The notes under the pieces were generated by a model. It did no database searches, was not told the DNA's origin, and saw nothing but the letters and a program-made list of their open reading frames with translations. Both the position numbers and the translations under genes were made by a program. From NCBI GenBank assembly GCA_934541205.1, contig CAKTDK010000123.1:1-5748 (forward strand): a stretch of DNA of 5,748 nucleotides. The letters run 5' to 3'. Of the stretch, positions 1 through 5,748 are shown one piece after another. Position 1 is the first letter of the stretch, and every line of letters begins with the position of its first letter. The stretch comes from an uncultured Eubacteriales bacterium. GTDB lineage: Bacteria; Bacillota; Clostridia; Oscillospirales; RGIG7773.

Positions 1-1114
1 GTATAGCGGCAACACATAACGCCGCATTATTAATGGTATGAACAAAATTATACTGACCGAAATTTTTCTCAAGCATATCAATAAGTTCTTCTCTTGAAGA
101 AGCTTCTCTTCCGATTTTTCTCGCAAGCACCATAGCTTCATAAAATCTTGAAGTTTCAGGAACTTCTTTCATTGCCGAATCAAGCATTTCATCAACAGTT
201 TTTGCTCCGAAAGCGGCGGCAATCAACGCTGCAAAAAACATTGCTCCGTAAGTACCGTTTTTAACATGAGAAAAATCAGCGTCTCTGAAAGCAAAGTCAG
301 CGGCAAGATGAGGATTTCCGGCAGCAGCATAACCATATGCGTCTATTCTTATCTGAGCGCCTATCCATTCTCTGTAAGGATTAAGATATGTATTTACCTT
401 ATATTCCTCCAAAGTTTTTTTGCATACCTCTTTATCAGGTTTTCCCCAAGGACCGTGTATGTCTATATTTACAAAATTCAAATATGCTTGATTTTCAGCA
501 GTACATAAATATCTAAAAGGAAGTCTTTGCATCCAGTTATATGCAACATCCCAAGTATCAAAATCTTTGCCTTTTTCTTCAAGCAAAAGAAGACCTATTA
601 CAGTATATCTGATATCATCGTCTGTTGTCATAAATTTTATATTATCTTTTGTACTTATAGGCATACCTATTTTCATATTATCTTCTTTTTCGGCTCTTGA
701 ATGAGTAGGAAGATAATCCTCCAAAGGCCATGCGTCAGCTTTTTCAACCCAGGTTTTTATTGCTTTTGCTGTCCAAAGTTCAACCGGCTGTCCGAAAGCG
801 CAGCCTATACATCTTCCTGTCCAAGCGCCCCAGAATTTATTTTTCAAAGTTTCTTCATCCGGAAGCTCAAATTTATCAAAATCACCTTTTAATGATTTTT
901 GAATATCTTCATAAGAAACAGGCTCTTTATACTTAAAATTTTTATCCAGCGGCAAAGTCTGATATTCTTCATAAATCGCCATAAGTTTTTCTTTATTATC
1001 ATCAGCATCTTTTATCTTTTTTTCAAACTCTTCCCGATTAAAAATTCTTCCTTCTTCTTTAAGCTGATCCAGCTCTTCGGTTAAAAGCACCGAAAGCTTT
1101 TGATATCCTGCCAT
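1..1114 (-). CDS. ADP-ribosylglycohydrolase (DraG/ARH-like) family protein, 3' part beyond the window
   Basis: The reverse strand reads open for 371 codons from the ATG at 1114-1112 to the left edge, so the C-terminus is missing. A GAGGTG ribosome binding site (1126-1121) lies six bases upstream and supports this start. Residues 1-90 are a charged, largely helical extension. The ADP-ribosylglycohydrolase fold then begins: GAWTGRCIGCAFGQPVE (96-112) is the glycine-rich opening helix, TTDDDIRYT (163-171) is the acidic metal-ligand motif, and NPYREWIGAQIR (245-256), GNPHLAADFAFRDAD (266-280) and SHVKNGTYG (282-290) are conserved core segments. Characterised relatives (DraG, ARH1, ARH3) use a two-magnesium site to cleave ADP-ribose from proteins or small molecules. 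The second metal-ligand cluster, near the C-terminus, is out of view. The acidic motif differs from the classical TDDT, and this long form is typical of poorly characterised Firmicutes proteins, so the substrate is unknown and need not be ADP-ribosyl protein. No signal peptide is visible, so it is probably cytoplasmic. It diverges from an AraC-type regulator, its likely controller. Confidence 0.88.
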   Translation of the reverse strand, partial: MAGYQKLSVLLTEELDQLKEEGRIFNREEFEKKIKDADDNKEKLMAIYEEYQTLPLDKNFKYKEPVSYEDIQKSLKGDFDKFELPDEETLKNKFWGAWTGRCIGCAFGQPVELWTAKAIKTWVEKADAWPLEDYLPTHSRAEKEDNMKIGMPISTKDNIKFMTTDDDIRYTVIGLLLLEEKGKDFDTWDVAYNWMQRLPFRYLCTAENQAYLNFVNIDIHGPWGKPDKEVCKKTLEEYKVNTYLNPYREWIGAQIRIDAYGYAAAGNPHLAADFAFRDADFSHVKNGTYGAMFFAALIAAAFGAKTVDEMLDSAMKEVPETSRFYEAMVLARKIGREASSREELIDMLEKNFGQYNFVHTINNAALCVAAI

Positions 1115-1213
1115 AAATTACACCTCATTTTTTATTTTTGATATTTGAATAATAAATCTTTTAAAAAAATATTTATATAACTTTTTGGTTAAATCACTAT
1201 TTATTTTATTTCA

Positions 1214-1219
1214 ATTATA
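1214..1219 (-). promoter_or_regulatory. Candidate -10 box (TATAAT) for the ADP-ribosylglycohydrolase gene
   Basis: The minus strand has a perfect TATAAT here, which would start transcription near 1207 and give a leader of about 90 bases. No good -35 box lies 16-18 bases upstream; the sequence there is only T-rich. A weak or absent -35 fits a promoter that needs an activator such as an AraC-type protein, but in sequence this A/T-rich a TATAAT can arise by chance. A second, poorer minus-strand candidate (TATAAA) lies at 1172-1177. Confidence 0.3.
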
Positions 1220-1228
1220 TGTTAAAAT
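1220..1228 (+). promoter_or_regulatory. Candidate extended -10 box (TGTTAAAAT) for the araC-type gene
   Basis: The plus strand reads TG, one base, then TAAAAT, an extended -10 arrangement that would place the start near 1235, about 20 bases before the ATG at 1258. The -35 position (about 1200-1205, TTTATT) is a poor match to consensus. A second extended -10-like string (TGATAAAAT, 1234-1242) sits too near the ribosome binding site to be the likelier choice. The call rests on motif matching in A/T-rich DNA, so it is weak. Confidence 0.3.
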
Positions 1229-1257
1229 AAAAATGATAAAATTTATAGAGGTGTATT

Positions 1258-2001
1258 ATGTCTTGTAATTTACATTTTTACTCTCAAAATATAAGAGAAG
1301 AAAAAACTAATATTCCTTTTACCAGCCATGGATGCTATGAACTTGTTTATTACATCAGCGGAACCGGCTCTACCACTATTGACAATGTAAAATACGATTA
1401 TCAAAGCGGAACCTGTGCAGTTATTCTGCCCGACGTTATGCATGATGAAAAACGTTATGATGAAACGCTTCTTGTATTTATCGGATTTTCCATGTCGGAT
1501 ACCAATCTTATACGAAACGGACTTGTTGAAGATAATGAAGGCGTTTTATTAAAGCTTTTTAATAAAATAAGATATGAGTATTCAGAGAGAAAACCAAACT
1601 ATGATTTGTATATAAACTCACTTTGCTGTCAAATTTGCGTTGAAATATCCAGAATCCAAAATAATTACTCGGAAGCGCAGGATAAAATAGATTATGCTAA
1701 AAATTATATTGACGAATATTTTGCAGATAATATAACCCTTGAAGATTTGGCAAAAATTTCAGGCTATTCTTACCATCACTTCAGACATCTTTTTAAAAGC
1801 AAATACTCTATAGCTCCATTTGAATACATAATGGACAAACGTATGGAAAAGGCCAAAGAAGAACTTTCAAAAACCAAATTTTCCGTTGCTCAGATTTCTC
1901 AAAACTGCGGGTTTGCTTCTTCTTCGCAATTTTCTATGCTTTTTAAAAAAACAGAAAATATGACTCCAAAAGAATACAGAACGAAATATACAGAAAAATA
2001 A
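1258..2001 (+). CDS. AraC-family transcriptional regulator with N-terminal cupin domain
   Basis: This 247-residue protein is a normal length for a two-domain AraC regulator. Residues about 20-80 look like the small beta-barrel (cupin) sensor domain: a conserved-looking CYELVYYISGTGSTTID stretch (26-42), then GTCAVILPDVMHDEKRY (51-67), where 'PxxxH' is typical of these barrels. Residues about 145-245 form the DNA-binding domain with two helix-turn-helix motifs: LEDLAKISGYSYHHFRHLFK (161-180) and SVAQISQNCGFASSSQFSMLFK (from 209 to about 230), ending in the family hallmark MTPKEYR (235-241). Such proteins usually sense a small molecule, often a sugar, through the barrel and activate a nearby gene. 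The ATG has a well-placed AGAGGTG site at 1247-1253. The gene diverges from the ADP-ribosylglycohydrolase gene, which is therefore its most likely target, and it may also regulate itself. The ligand cannot be told from the sequence. Transcription probably ends at the hairpin at 2017-2049. Confidence 0.93.
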   Translation: MSCNLHFYSQNIREEKTNIPFTSHGCYELVYYISGTGSTTIDNVKYDYQSGTCAVILPDVMHDEKRYDETLLVFIGFSMSDTNLIRNGLVEDNEGVLLKLFNKIRYEYSERKPNYDLYINSLCCQICVEISRIQNNYSEAQDKIDYAKNYIDEYFADNITLEDLAKISGYSYHHFRHLFKSKYSIAPFEYIMDKRMEKAKEELSKTKFSVAQISQNCGFASSSQFSMLFKKTENMTPKEYRTKYTEK

Positions 2002-2016
2002 AAACTGTAAATAAAT

Positions 2017-2049
2017 TTCCCCCCTATTTTCGATACAAATAGGGGGGAA
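2017..2049. terminator. Bidirectional intrinsic terminator between convergent genes
   Basis: A perfect 13-bp inverted repeat pairs TTCCCCCCTATTT (2017-2029) with AAATAGGGGGGAA (2037-2049) around a 7-base loop. The core has six consecutive G-C pairs, which stand out sharply in this A/T-rich sequence. On the plus strand it is followed by G and TTTT, then more T-rich sequence; on the minus strand it is followed by ATTTATTT. The T-tracts are short and interrupted on both sides, but the hairpin lies 15 bases after the araC-type stop and 21 bases beyond the stop of the minus-strand membrane protein gene. It therefore probably ends transcription from both directions. Confidence 0.85.
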
Positions 2050-2070
2050 GTTTTATACATAACTAAATTT

Positions 2071-2580
2071 TTATTTTTCTTTCTTTTTTGTATATACCAA
2101 AACACGATACAATGATATTTCTTTATACCCAAGCAAATAAGCCGCGCCGGAAACTAAAATTAAAATCAAATAAACAAATAGAATATATGTATCTCTATCA
2201 TTAAATGCAAACCCGCCGAAGCCAAAATTAATAATGGTATTTATAAGATTTAAAAATACTATATCCTGATTAAATATTCTTACAAAAAGCGGAATTGTAG
2301 CGGGAAGAGTACCGATAAAACAAGATAAAAAGCCTCTTAATAAATTTTCTTTTACTACGCCTCTTTTCACTTTTCCTATATCGTCCCATCCGATTTTCCA
2401 ACATATCTGATAAAAAAATATACAGTATATTACAAGCATCGTTACTCCTAAATAAATTTCCGACATACCTCCCCCTATTAACGAAAACGGCATAGAAAGG
2501 GAAGCCGAAACCAAAAATAAAAACAAGCTGTTTAAAAAACATTTTATACTTAATCTCAGTGTTGATTTATTAGTTAACAT
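2071..2580 (-). CDS. Small multi-spanning membrane protein of unknown function, coupled to gatB
   Basis: I do not recognise a named family with certainty. From the ATG at 2580 the protein has 169 residues with about four hydrophobic segments: roughly 14-34, 43-61, 82-101 and 132-151. A further apolar stretch at 105-125 contains a glycine-rich GFGGF. A charged loop (GWDDIGKVKRGVVKENLLRGF, about 64-84) separates spans two and three, and the tail is basic (TKKKEK). The lysines and arginines in that loop and tail suggest both face the cytoplasm. The layout recalls small hypothetical membrane proteins common in Clostridia, but that is from memory. An in-frame ATG three codons upstream (2589) exists, but the AAGGA at 2593-2589 sits eight bases before the 2580 ATG and overlaps the upstream one, so 2580 is preferred. 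The gene starts inside the last codons of gatB (11-base overlap in another frame) and is the last gene before the terminator. No link to tRNA amidation is visible. Confidence 0.82.
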   Translation of the reverse strand: MLTNKSTLRLSIKCFLNSLFLFLVSASLSMPFSLIGGGMSEIYLGVTMLVIYCIFFYQICWKIGWDDIGKVKRGVVKENLLRGFLSCFIGTLPATIPLFVRIFNQDIVFLNLINTIINFGFGGFAFNDRDTYILFVYLILILVSGAAYLLGYKEISLYRVLVYTKKKEK

Positions 2581-3979
2581 CTTTACCATCCTTATTAATT
2601 ATTTCCGCAATTAAATTTTTTACTTTTTCGGGATTTGCTTTTCCAAATGATTTTTTAATACATTGTCCTATTAAAAATCCCATAGCATTTTTCTTCCCGT
2701 TTTTGTAATCTTCAAAAGCCTTTTTATTTTCTTTTAAAACCTTTTTTATAATATCAATAATATATTTTTCATCATTTATCTGACAAAATCCCAGACTTTC
2801 CAAAGCAAAATCCGCAGATACCTTTTTTAATTTTATCTCTTCAAAAACTTTTTTAACTAATGAATTTGAAAGCTTGCCTTGATTAACAAATTCCAAAACC
2901 CGGCAAAATTCAAAAGTCGGAATATCGACAAAATCATTTATAATTTTGTTGGCTATTTCTTTATAATATGTACTTATATTTATACACTCTTCAAAAAAAT
3001 CAGACTTTCTCTTATCTTTTACTATAATTAAAGCATCATCATAGGGTAGGTTATATTCATTTATATATTTTAACATTCTTTCAAACGGCAAAACAGGGAT
3101 TTCCTTTTGAATTTCTGTTATTGTACATTCATCAACTATGACACACGGTATATCCGGTTCGGTAAAAAATCTGTAATCGCTGCTGTTTTCTTTTTCCCTT
3201 AAAAGAATTGATTTTCCTTTAGCACTATCCCATTTTCTTGTCTGAATTTTTATTACATTTCCTTTTTCAAGTTCTTTTTTTTGTCTTTGAACTTCATATT
3301 CTATAGCTTTCAATACTGCGGAAAAGGAATTGATATTTTTCATTTCGCATCTGTTTCCAAGTTCATTTGAACCTTTAGGCTTTATAGAAACATTAACGTC
3401 ACATCTTAAAGAGCCCTGCTCCATTTTACAGTCTGACACATCAATATACTGCAATAAAAGTTTAAAAGATTCCAAAAATTCTTTTGCCTGAGTCAAATTT
3501 TCTATATCAGGCATAGTAACAATTTCTATAAGAGGTACTCCGCATCTGTTATAATCTATCAGCGTTACATCATCATAAGCATCATGTATAAGTTTTCCTG
3601 CGTCTTCCTCAAAATGTATTTCCTTAATTCTTATTTTCTTTAGCTTGTCTCCGTCAAAAATATTAAGATATCCGTCTTGGCATATAGGAGTAAAATACTG
3701 AGAAATCTGATAAGCTTTCGGAAGATCGGGATAAAAATAATTTTTTCTGTCCATAAAAGTTTTTTTATTTATTTTACAGTTAAGAGCTAATCCTGCTTTC
3801 ACCGCTTTTTTTACCGCCTCTTTATTTAATGACGGCAGCGTTCCCGGCATCCCGGTACAAATAGGGCAGCAATTTGTATTAGGTGCATCTCCGAAACTGT
3901 TTTTACAACTGCAAAACATTTTGCTTTTTGTGTTAAGTTCACAGTGCACTTCCAATCCTATCCTAACATCATATTCCAT
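2570..3979 (-). CDS. gatB: Aspartyl/glutamyl-tRNA amidotransferase subunit B (GatB)
   Basis: GatB is the tRNA-binding subunit of GatCAB. It activates the carboxyl side chain of Glu or Asp misacylated on tRNA with ATP, then transfers ammonia supplied by GatA. The 469-residue length is normal for bacterial GatB. The N-terminal kinase-like domain has GLEVH (8-12), with the conserved Glu and His, and an intact zinc-type cysteine set C23, C25, C38 and C41, with an extra cysteine at 37. The family signature DRKNYFYPDLPKAYQISQ spans 77-94, followed by EDAGKLIH (125-132), GVPLIEIV (147-154), EMKNINSF (212-219) and DYRFFTEPDIP (268-278). The tail from about 320 onward is the helical YqeY-like domain that contacts tRNA, ending with GKANPEKV (446-453). 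The start at 3979 has an AGGAG site six bases upstream. The gene follows gatA after a 35-base gap and overlaps the downstream membrane protein gene. I see no damage to catalytic motifs. Confidence 0.97.
   Translation of the reverse strand: MEYDVRIGLEVHCELNTKSKMFCSCKNSFGDAPNTNCCPICTGMPGTLPSLNKEAVKKAVKAGLALNCKINKKTFMDRKNYFYPDLPKAYQISQYFTPICQDGYLNIFDGDKLKKIRIKEIHFEEDAGKLIHDAYDDVTLIDYNRCGVPLIEIVTMPDIENLTQAKEFLESFKLLLQYIDVSDCKMEQGSLRCDVNVSIKPKGSNELGNRCEMKNINSFSAVLKAIEYEVQRQKKELEKGNVIKIQTRKWDSAKGKSILLREKENSSDYRFFTEPDIPCVIVDECTITEIQKEIPVLPFERMLKYINEYNLPYDDALIIVKDKRKSDFFEECINISTYYKEIANKIINDFVDIPTFEFCRVLEFVNQGKLSNSLVKKVFEEIKLKKVSADFALESLGFCQINDEKYIIDIIKKVLKENKKAFEDYKNGKKNAMGFLIGQCIKKSFGKANPEKVKNLIAEIINKDGKDVN
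2589..2593 (-). promoter_or_regulatory. Ribosome binding site (AAGGA) inside gatB that decides the membrane protein start
   Basis: AAGGA on the minus strand lies within the last codons of gatB, eight bases before the ATG at 2580-2578. The alternative ATG at 2589-2587 begins on the final A of this site and so has no usable ribosome binding site of its own. The overlap with the gatB stop (2572-2570) suggests translational coupling. Confidence 0.6.
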
Positions 3980-4014
3980 ACTATACTCCTATTTTAGTTT
4001 TATATCAATACAAA

Positions 4015-5472
4015 TCATATTACATTTGTATTAAATCCTATTTCTTTTTCAATAAAATAAGCGGCTTTAAATAATTTTTCTTCTGAAAACTCTTTAGAAG
4101 CAATCTGTACTCCCATAGGCATATTATTACTGTCAAAACCACAGGGAAGCGTAATTGCCGGTATTCCCGAAATATTAGCAAAAACCGAACACAAATCTTC
4201 ACTGTACATATCCTTCTGCCCGCTTTTTTCTCCTATTTTAAAAGCTGTATCTGCAGTCGAAGGAGTAATAATAAAATCATATATCTGAAAAATATTTTTT
4301 ATACTGTTTCTTATTTTATTCTGCACATTAACCGCCATATGATAATACTTTTCATACTGATCTGCGGAAAGAACATAAGTCCCTAAAATTATTCTTCTTT
4401 TTACTTCCTTTCCGAAAGCCTCAGATCTTGATTTTGAATACAAATCTTCTATATCCGAATATTCCTTGGCTTTATATCCATATCTTATTCCGTCATATCT
4501 TGCAAGATTTGAGGAGGCCTGAGCTGATGAAACCAAATAATATACGGGAAGCGAATATTCAAGTTCGGGAATTGATACTTCTTCCACAATCGCTCCGTTT
4601 TTTTCAAACATCAAAGCAACCTTTTTTATTTTTTCAATTATTTCACCTGATATATTGCTGTTTTGAAAATATTCTGACGGAAGTGCAATTCTAAGCCCCT
4701 TTACATCAAAATCAGAAATTTTTGCAAAATCATCAAAAACAATGTCTTTGCTTGAAGCGTCCTGAATGTCATAACCGTAAATAACATTCGATATAAGGGC
4801 TGTATCCAAAACACATTTTGCCATAGGCCCAATTACATCAAAACTTGATGCAAAAGCAATAAGACCATATCTTGAAACCGCTCCGTAAGTAGGTTTTAAA
4901 CCTACAATTCCGCAGTAAGACGCAGGAAGCCTTACAGAACCTCCAGTATCCGTTCCAAGCGTCATGACAGCCTCTCCTGCTGCTACAGCGCATGCGCTGC
5001 CGCTTGATGAACCTCCGGTAACTCTTGTTATATCATAAGGATTTTTCGGAATGCCGAAAACTGTATTTTCACCTGATGAACCCATTGCAAATTCATCCAT
5101 ATTGTTTTTTCCAAGAATTATCATATTTGCATTTTTTATTTTTTCCACAACAAAAGCGTCGTATATAGGAACATAATCTTCAAGCATTTTTGAAGCGCAG
5201 GTAGTTCTTAAATTTTTTGTACAGATATTATCTTTTATTCCCACAGGTATTCCCGCCAAAAAAGAAAGTTTTTCGCCCTTCATTCTTTTGTCATCGACTT
5301 TGGCAGCATTTTTTAAAGCATTTTCAAAGTCGCAGGTAATAAAATTTGAAAATGTTTTTTCCTTCGAATTTATTCTTTCTATAAAATGTTCAGTAACTTC
5401 TCTTGCGCATATTTCTTTTTTTGAAAGTTTTAAAGCAATCTCATATCCTTTTAATTTATATAAATTTTTCAT
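4015..5472 (-). CDS. gatA: Aspartyl/glutamyl-tRNA amidotransferase subunit A (GatA)
   Basis: GatA is the glutaminase subunit of GatCAB: it hydrolyses glutamine and passes the ammonia to GatB through a tunnel. The 485 residues match the family. It belongs to the amidase-signature family, and the Ser-cisSer-Lys triad is visible: K80 in GIKDN, S155 in the GGSSSGSA segment (153-160), and the nucleophile S179 in TDTGGSVR (174-181), one position later than in the Staphylococcus aureus enzyme as I recall it. Further family motifs are GKNNMDEFAMGSS (121-133), GLKPTYGAVSRYGLIAFASS (191-210), EVKRRIILGTYVLS (356-369) and a conserved aspartate (D426) before the GIPAITLPCG segment (436-445). The ATG at 5472 starts only three bases after the gatC stop, and a GGA within the end of gatC is the probable ribosome binding site, pointing to translational coupling. 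The enzyme is cytoplasmic. An acetamidase or another amidase is excluded by the gatC and gatB neighbours. Confidence 0.97.
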   Translation of the reverse strand: MKNLYKLKGYEIALKLSKKEICAREVTEHFIERINSKEKTFSNFITCDFENALKNAAKVDDKRMKGEKLSFLAGIPVGIKDNICTKNLRTTCASKMLEDYVPIYDAFVVEKIKNANMIILGKNNMDEFAMGSSGENTVFGIPKNPYDITRVTGGSSSGSACAVAAGEAVMTLGTDTGGSVRLPASYCGIVGLKPTYGAVSRYGLIAFASSFDVIGPMAKCVLDTALISNVIYGYDIQDASSKDIVFDDFAKISDFDVKGLRIALPSEYFQNSNISGEIIEKIKKVALMFEKNGAIVEEVSIPELEYSLPVYYLVSSAQASSNLARYDGIRYGYKAKEYSDIEDLYSKSRSEAFGKEVKRRIILGTYVLSADQYEKYYHMAVNVQNKIRNSIKNIFQIYDFIITPSTADTAFKIGEKSGQKDMYSEDLCSVFANISGIPAITLPCGFDSNNMPMGVQIASKEFSEEKLFKAAYFIEKEIGFNTNVI

Positions 5473-5475
5473 ATA

Positions 5476-5748
5476 TTATTCCATCATTTTTGAAACAGAA
5501 AAATATCCGTCTTTCGTGTCTTTTGAATTTTTCAATATTTCTGTTTTGACGAAAGATTTTTCCGTTTTATCTTTTCTAAGCTGATTTGCATTTATACTGT
5601 GATAGTCAGTATTCTCATTGTCAAGCTTTTTTATTTTGTCCATCATATCAATAATAAAATTCATATGCGGATAAATTTCTTTAATATCCGTTTGATTTAA
5701 ATATAATTTCGCAAGAGACGCAGTTTTTAAAATTTCTTCTTTTGACAC
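5476..5748 (-). CDS. gatC: Aspartyl/glutamyl-tRNA amidotransferase subunit C (GatC), start at the window edge
   Basis: GatC is the small subunit that wraps around GatA and holds it to GatB. The readable part is 90 residues, close to the usual 90-100. Identification rests on position directly before gatA and on family pattern: an opening helix SKEEILKTASLAKLYLN (2-18), a middle helix MNFIIDMMDKIKKLDNEN (29-46), the LRKDK segment (57-61), and the typical ending DTKDGYFSVSKMME (77-90), close to the family's 'DGYFxVPKxxE'. The histidine usual in the opening helix (HxAxLAxL) is replaced by threonine. The first readable codon is GTG at 5748-5746, exactly at the edge. It could be the true start, but an upstream ATG a few codons away cannot be excluded, and the ribosome binding site and operon promoter lie outside. 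The stop is three bases from the gatA start. Confidence 0.88.
   Translation of the reverse strand: MSKEEILKTASLAKLYLNQTDIKEIYPHMNFIIDMMDKIKKLDNENTDYHSINANQLRKDKTEKSFVKTEILKNSKDTKDGYFSVSKMME

Larger units (their letters stand above)
1115..1257. promoter_or_regulatory. Divergent control region between the ADP-ribosylglycohydrolase and araC-type genes
   Basis: This 143-bp non-coding stretch is almost entirely A and T, and it must hold the promoters of both flanking genes unless the left one has a more distant promoter. Each end carries the same strong Shine-Dalgarno core: GAGGTG on the minus strand at 1126-1121, six bases before its ATG, and GAGGTG on the plus strand at 1248-1253, four bases before its ATG. 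Together they form a perfect 8-bp inverted repeat (TACACCTC 1119-1126, GAGGTGTA 1248-1255), which is probably just two similar ribosome binding sites. An AraC-family operator is expected here, but I could not pick out a convincing repeated binding site against the A/T background. Confidence 0.7.

Noticed and set aside
266..1084. Several short plus-strand open frames (about 60-80 codons) at 266-508, 701-892, 730-936 and 899-1084
   Set aside because: They lie opposite a long minus-strand frame with clear family motifs, lack ribosome binding sites, and their translations are rich in F, I and S as expected from antisense of A/T-rich coding DNA.
1119..1255. 8-bp inverted repeat TACACCTC / GAGGTGTA flanking the divergent control region, considered as a regulator operator
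   Set aside because: Both arms coincide exactly with the Shine-Dalgarno sites of the two divergent genes, which explains the symmetry. AraC proteins also usually bind direct repeats nearer the promoter.
1899..2132. A minus-strand frame of 77 codons crossing the end of the araC-type gene, the hairpin and the end of the membrane protein gene
   Set aside because: It overlaps both convergent genes and the terminator, and its translation shows no recognisable domain. It is a chance antisense frame.
2270..2542. A second minus-strand frame of 90 codons inside the membrane protein gene
   Set aside because: It is the same strand in another frame, entirely nested in the better supported gene, with no ribosome binding site of note.
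3980..4014. The 35-base gap between gatA and gatB considered as an internal promoter or terminator
   Set aside because: It holds only the gatB ribosome binding site and A/T-rich sequence, with no hairpin and no convincing -35/-10 pair.
4428..5584. Plus-strand open frames at 4428-4694 and 5288-5584
   Set aside because: Both are antisense to gatA and gatC, whose protein motifs are unmistakable, and they show no domain of their own.
1..5748. Search for defence, mobile or CRISPR elements
   Set aside because: No repeat array, transposase, integrase, toxin-antitoxin pair or terminal inverted repeat was seen. The ADP-ribosylglycohydrolase homologue could suggest an ADP-ribosylation toxin system, but no ADP-ribosyltransferase partner is present in the window.

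Overview
This AT-rich window looks like chromosome from a low-GC Gram-positive bacterium, most likely a member of the class Clostridia. The grounds are AT-rich codons, strong purine-rich ribosome binding sites, a complete GatCAB transamidosome operon, and a type of ADP-ribosylglycohydrolase that I associate with anaerobic Firmicutes. The species cannot be told from the sequence.

Layout, left to right. (1) Positions 1-1114, minus strand: the 5' two thirds or so of an ADP-ribosylglycohydrolase family gene that runs off the left edge. (2) Positions 1115-1257: a 143-bp, very AT-rich divergent control region with a strong GAGGTG ribosome binding site at each end. (3) Positions 1258-2001, plus strand: an AraC-family regulator with a cupin sensor domain and two helix-turn-helix motifs. 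(4) Positions 2017-2049: a perfect 13-bp G/C-cored hairpin between two convergent genes, probably a bidirectional terminator. (5) Positions 2071-5748, minus strand: gatC-gatA-gatB followed by a small multi-spanning membrane protein of unknown function. All four are closely spaced or overlapping and look like one operon read from the right edge.

How the genes work together. GatC, GatA and GatB form the amidotransferase that converts Glu-tRNA(Gln) to Gln-tRNA(Gln) and/or Asp-tRNA(Asn) to Asn-tRNA(Asn). The membrane protein begins inside the last codons of gatB and is probably translationally coupled to it, but nothing visible ties it to tRNA amidation. The AraC regulator and the ADP-ribosylglycohydrolase are divergent and share one control region, so the simplest guess is that the regulator controls that gene. 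The hairpin separates this pair from the translation operon.

I found no RNA gene, CRISPR array, insertion sequence, prophage gene, integration site or defence system. Most of the window is ordinary housekeeping sequence. The less understood parts are the substrate of the ADP-ribosylglycohydrolase homologue and the role of the gatB-coupled membrane protein.
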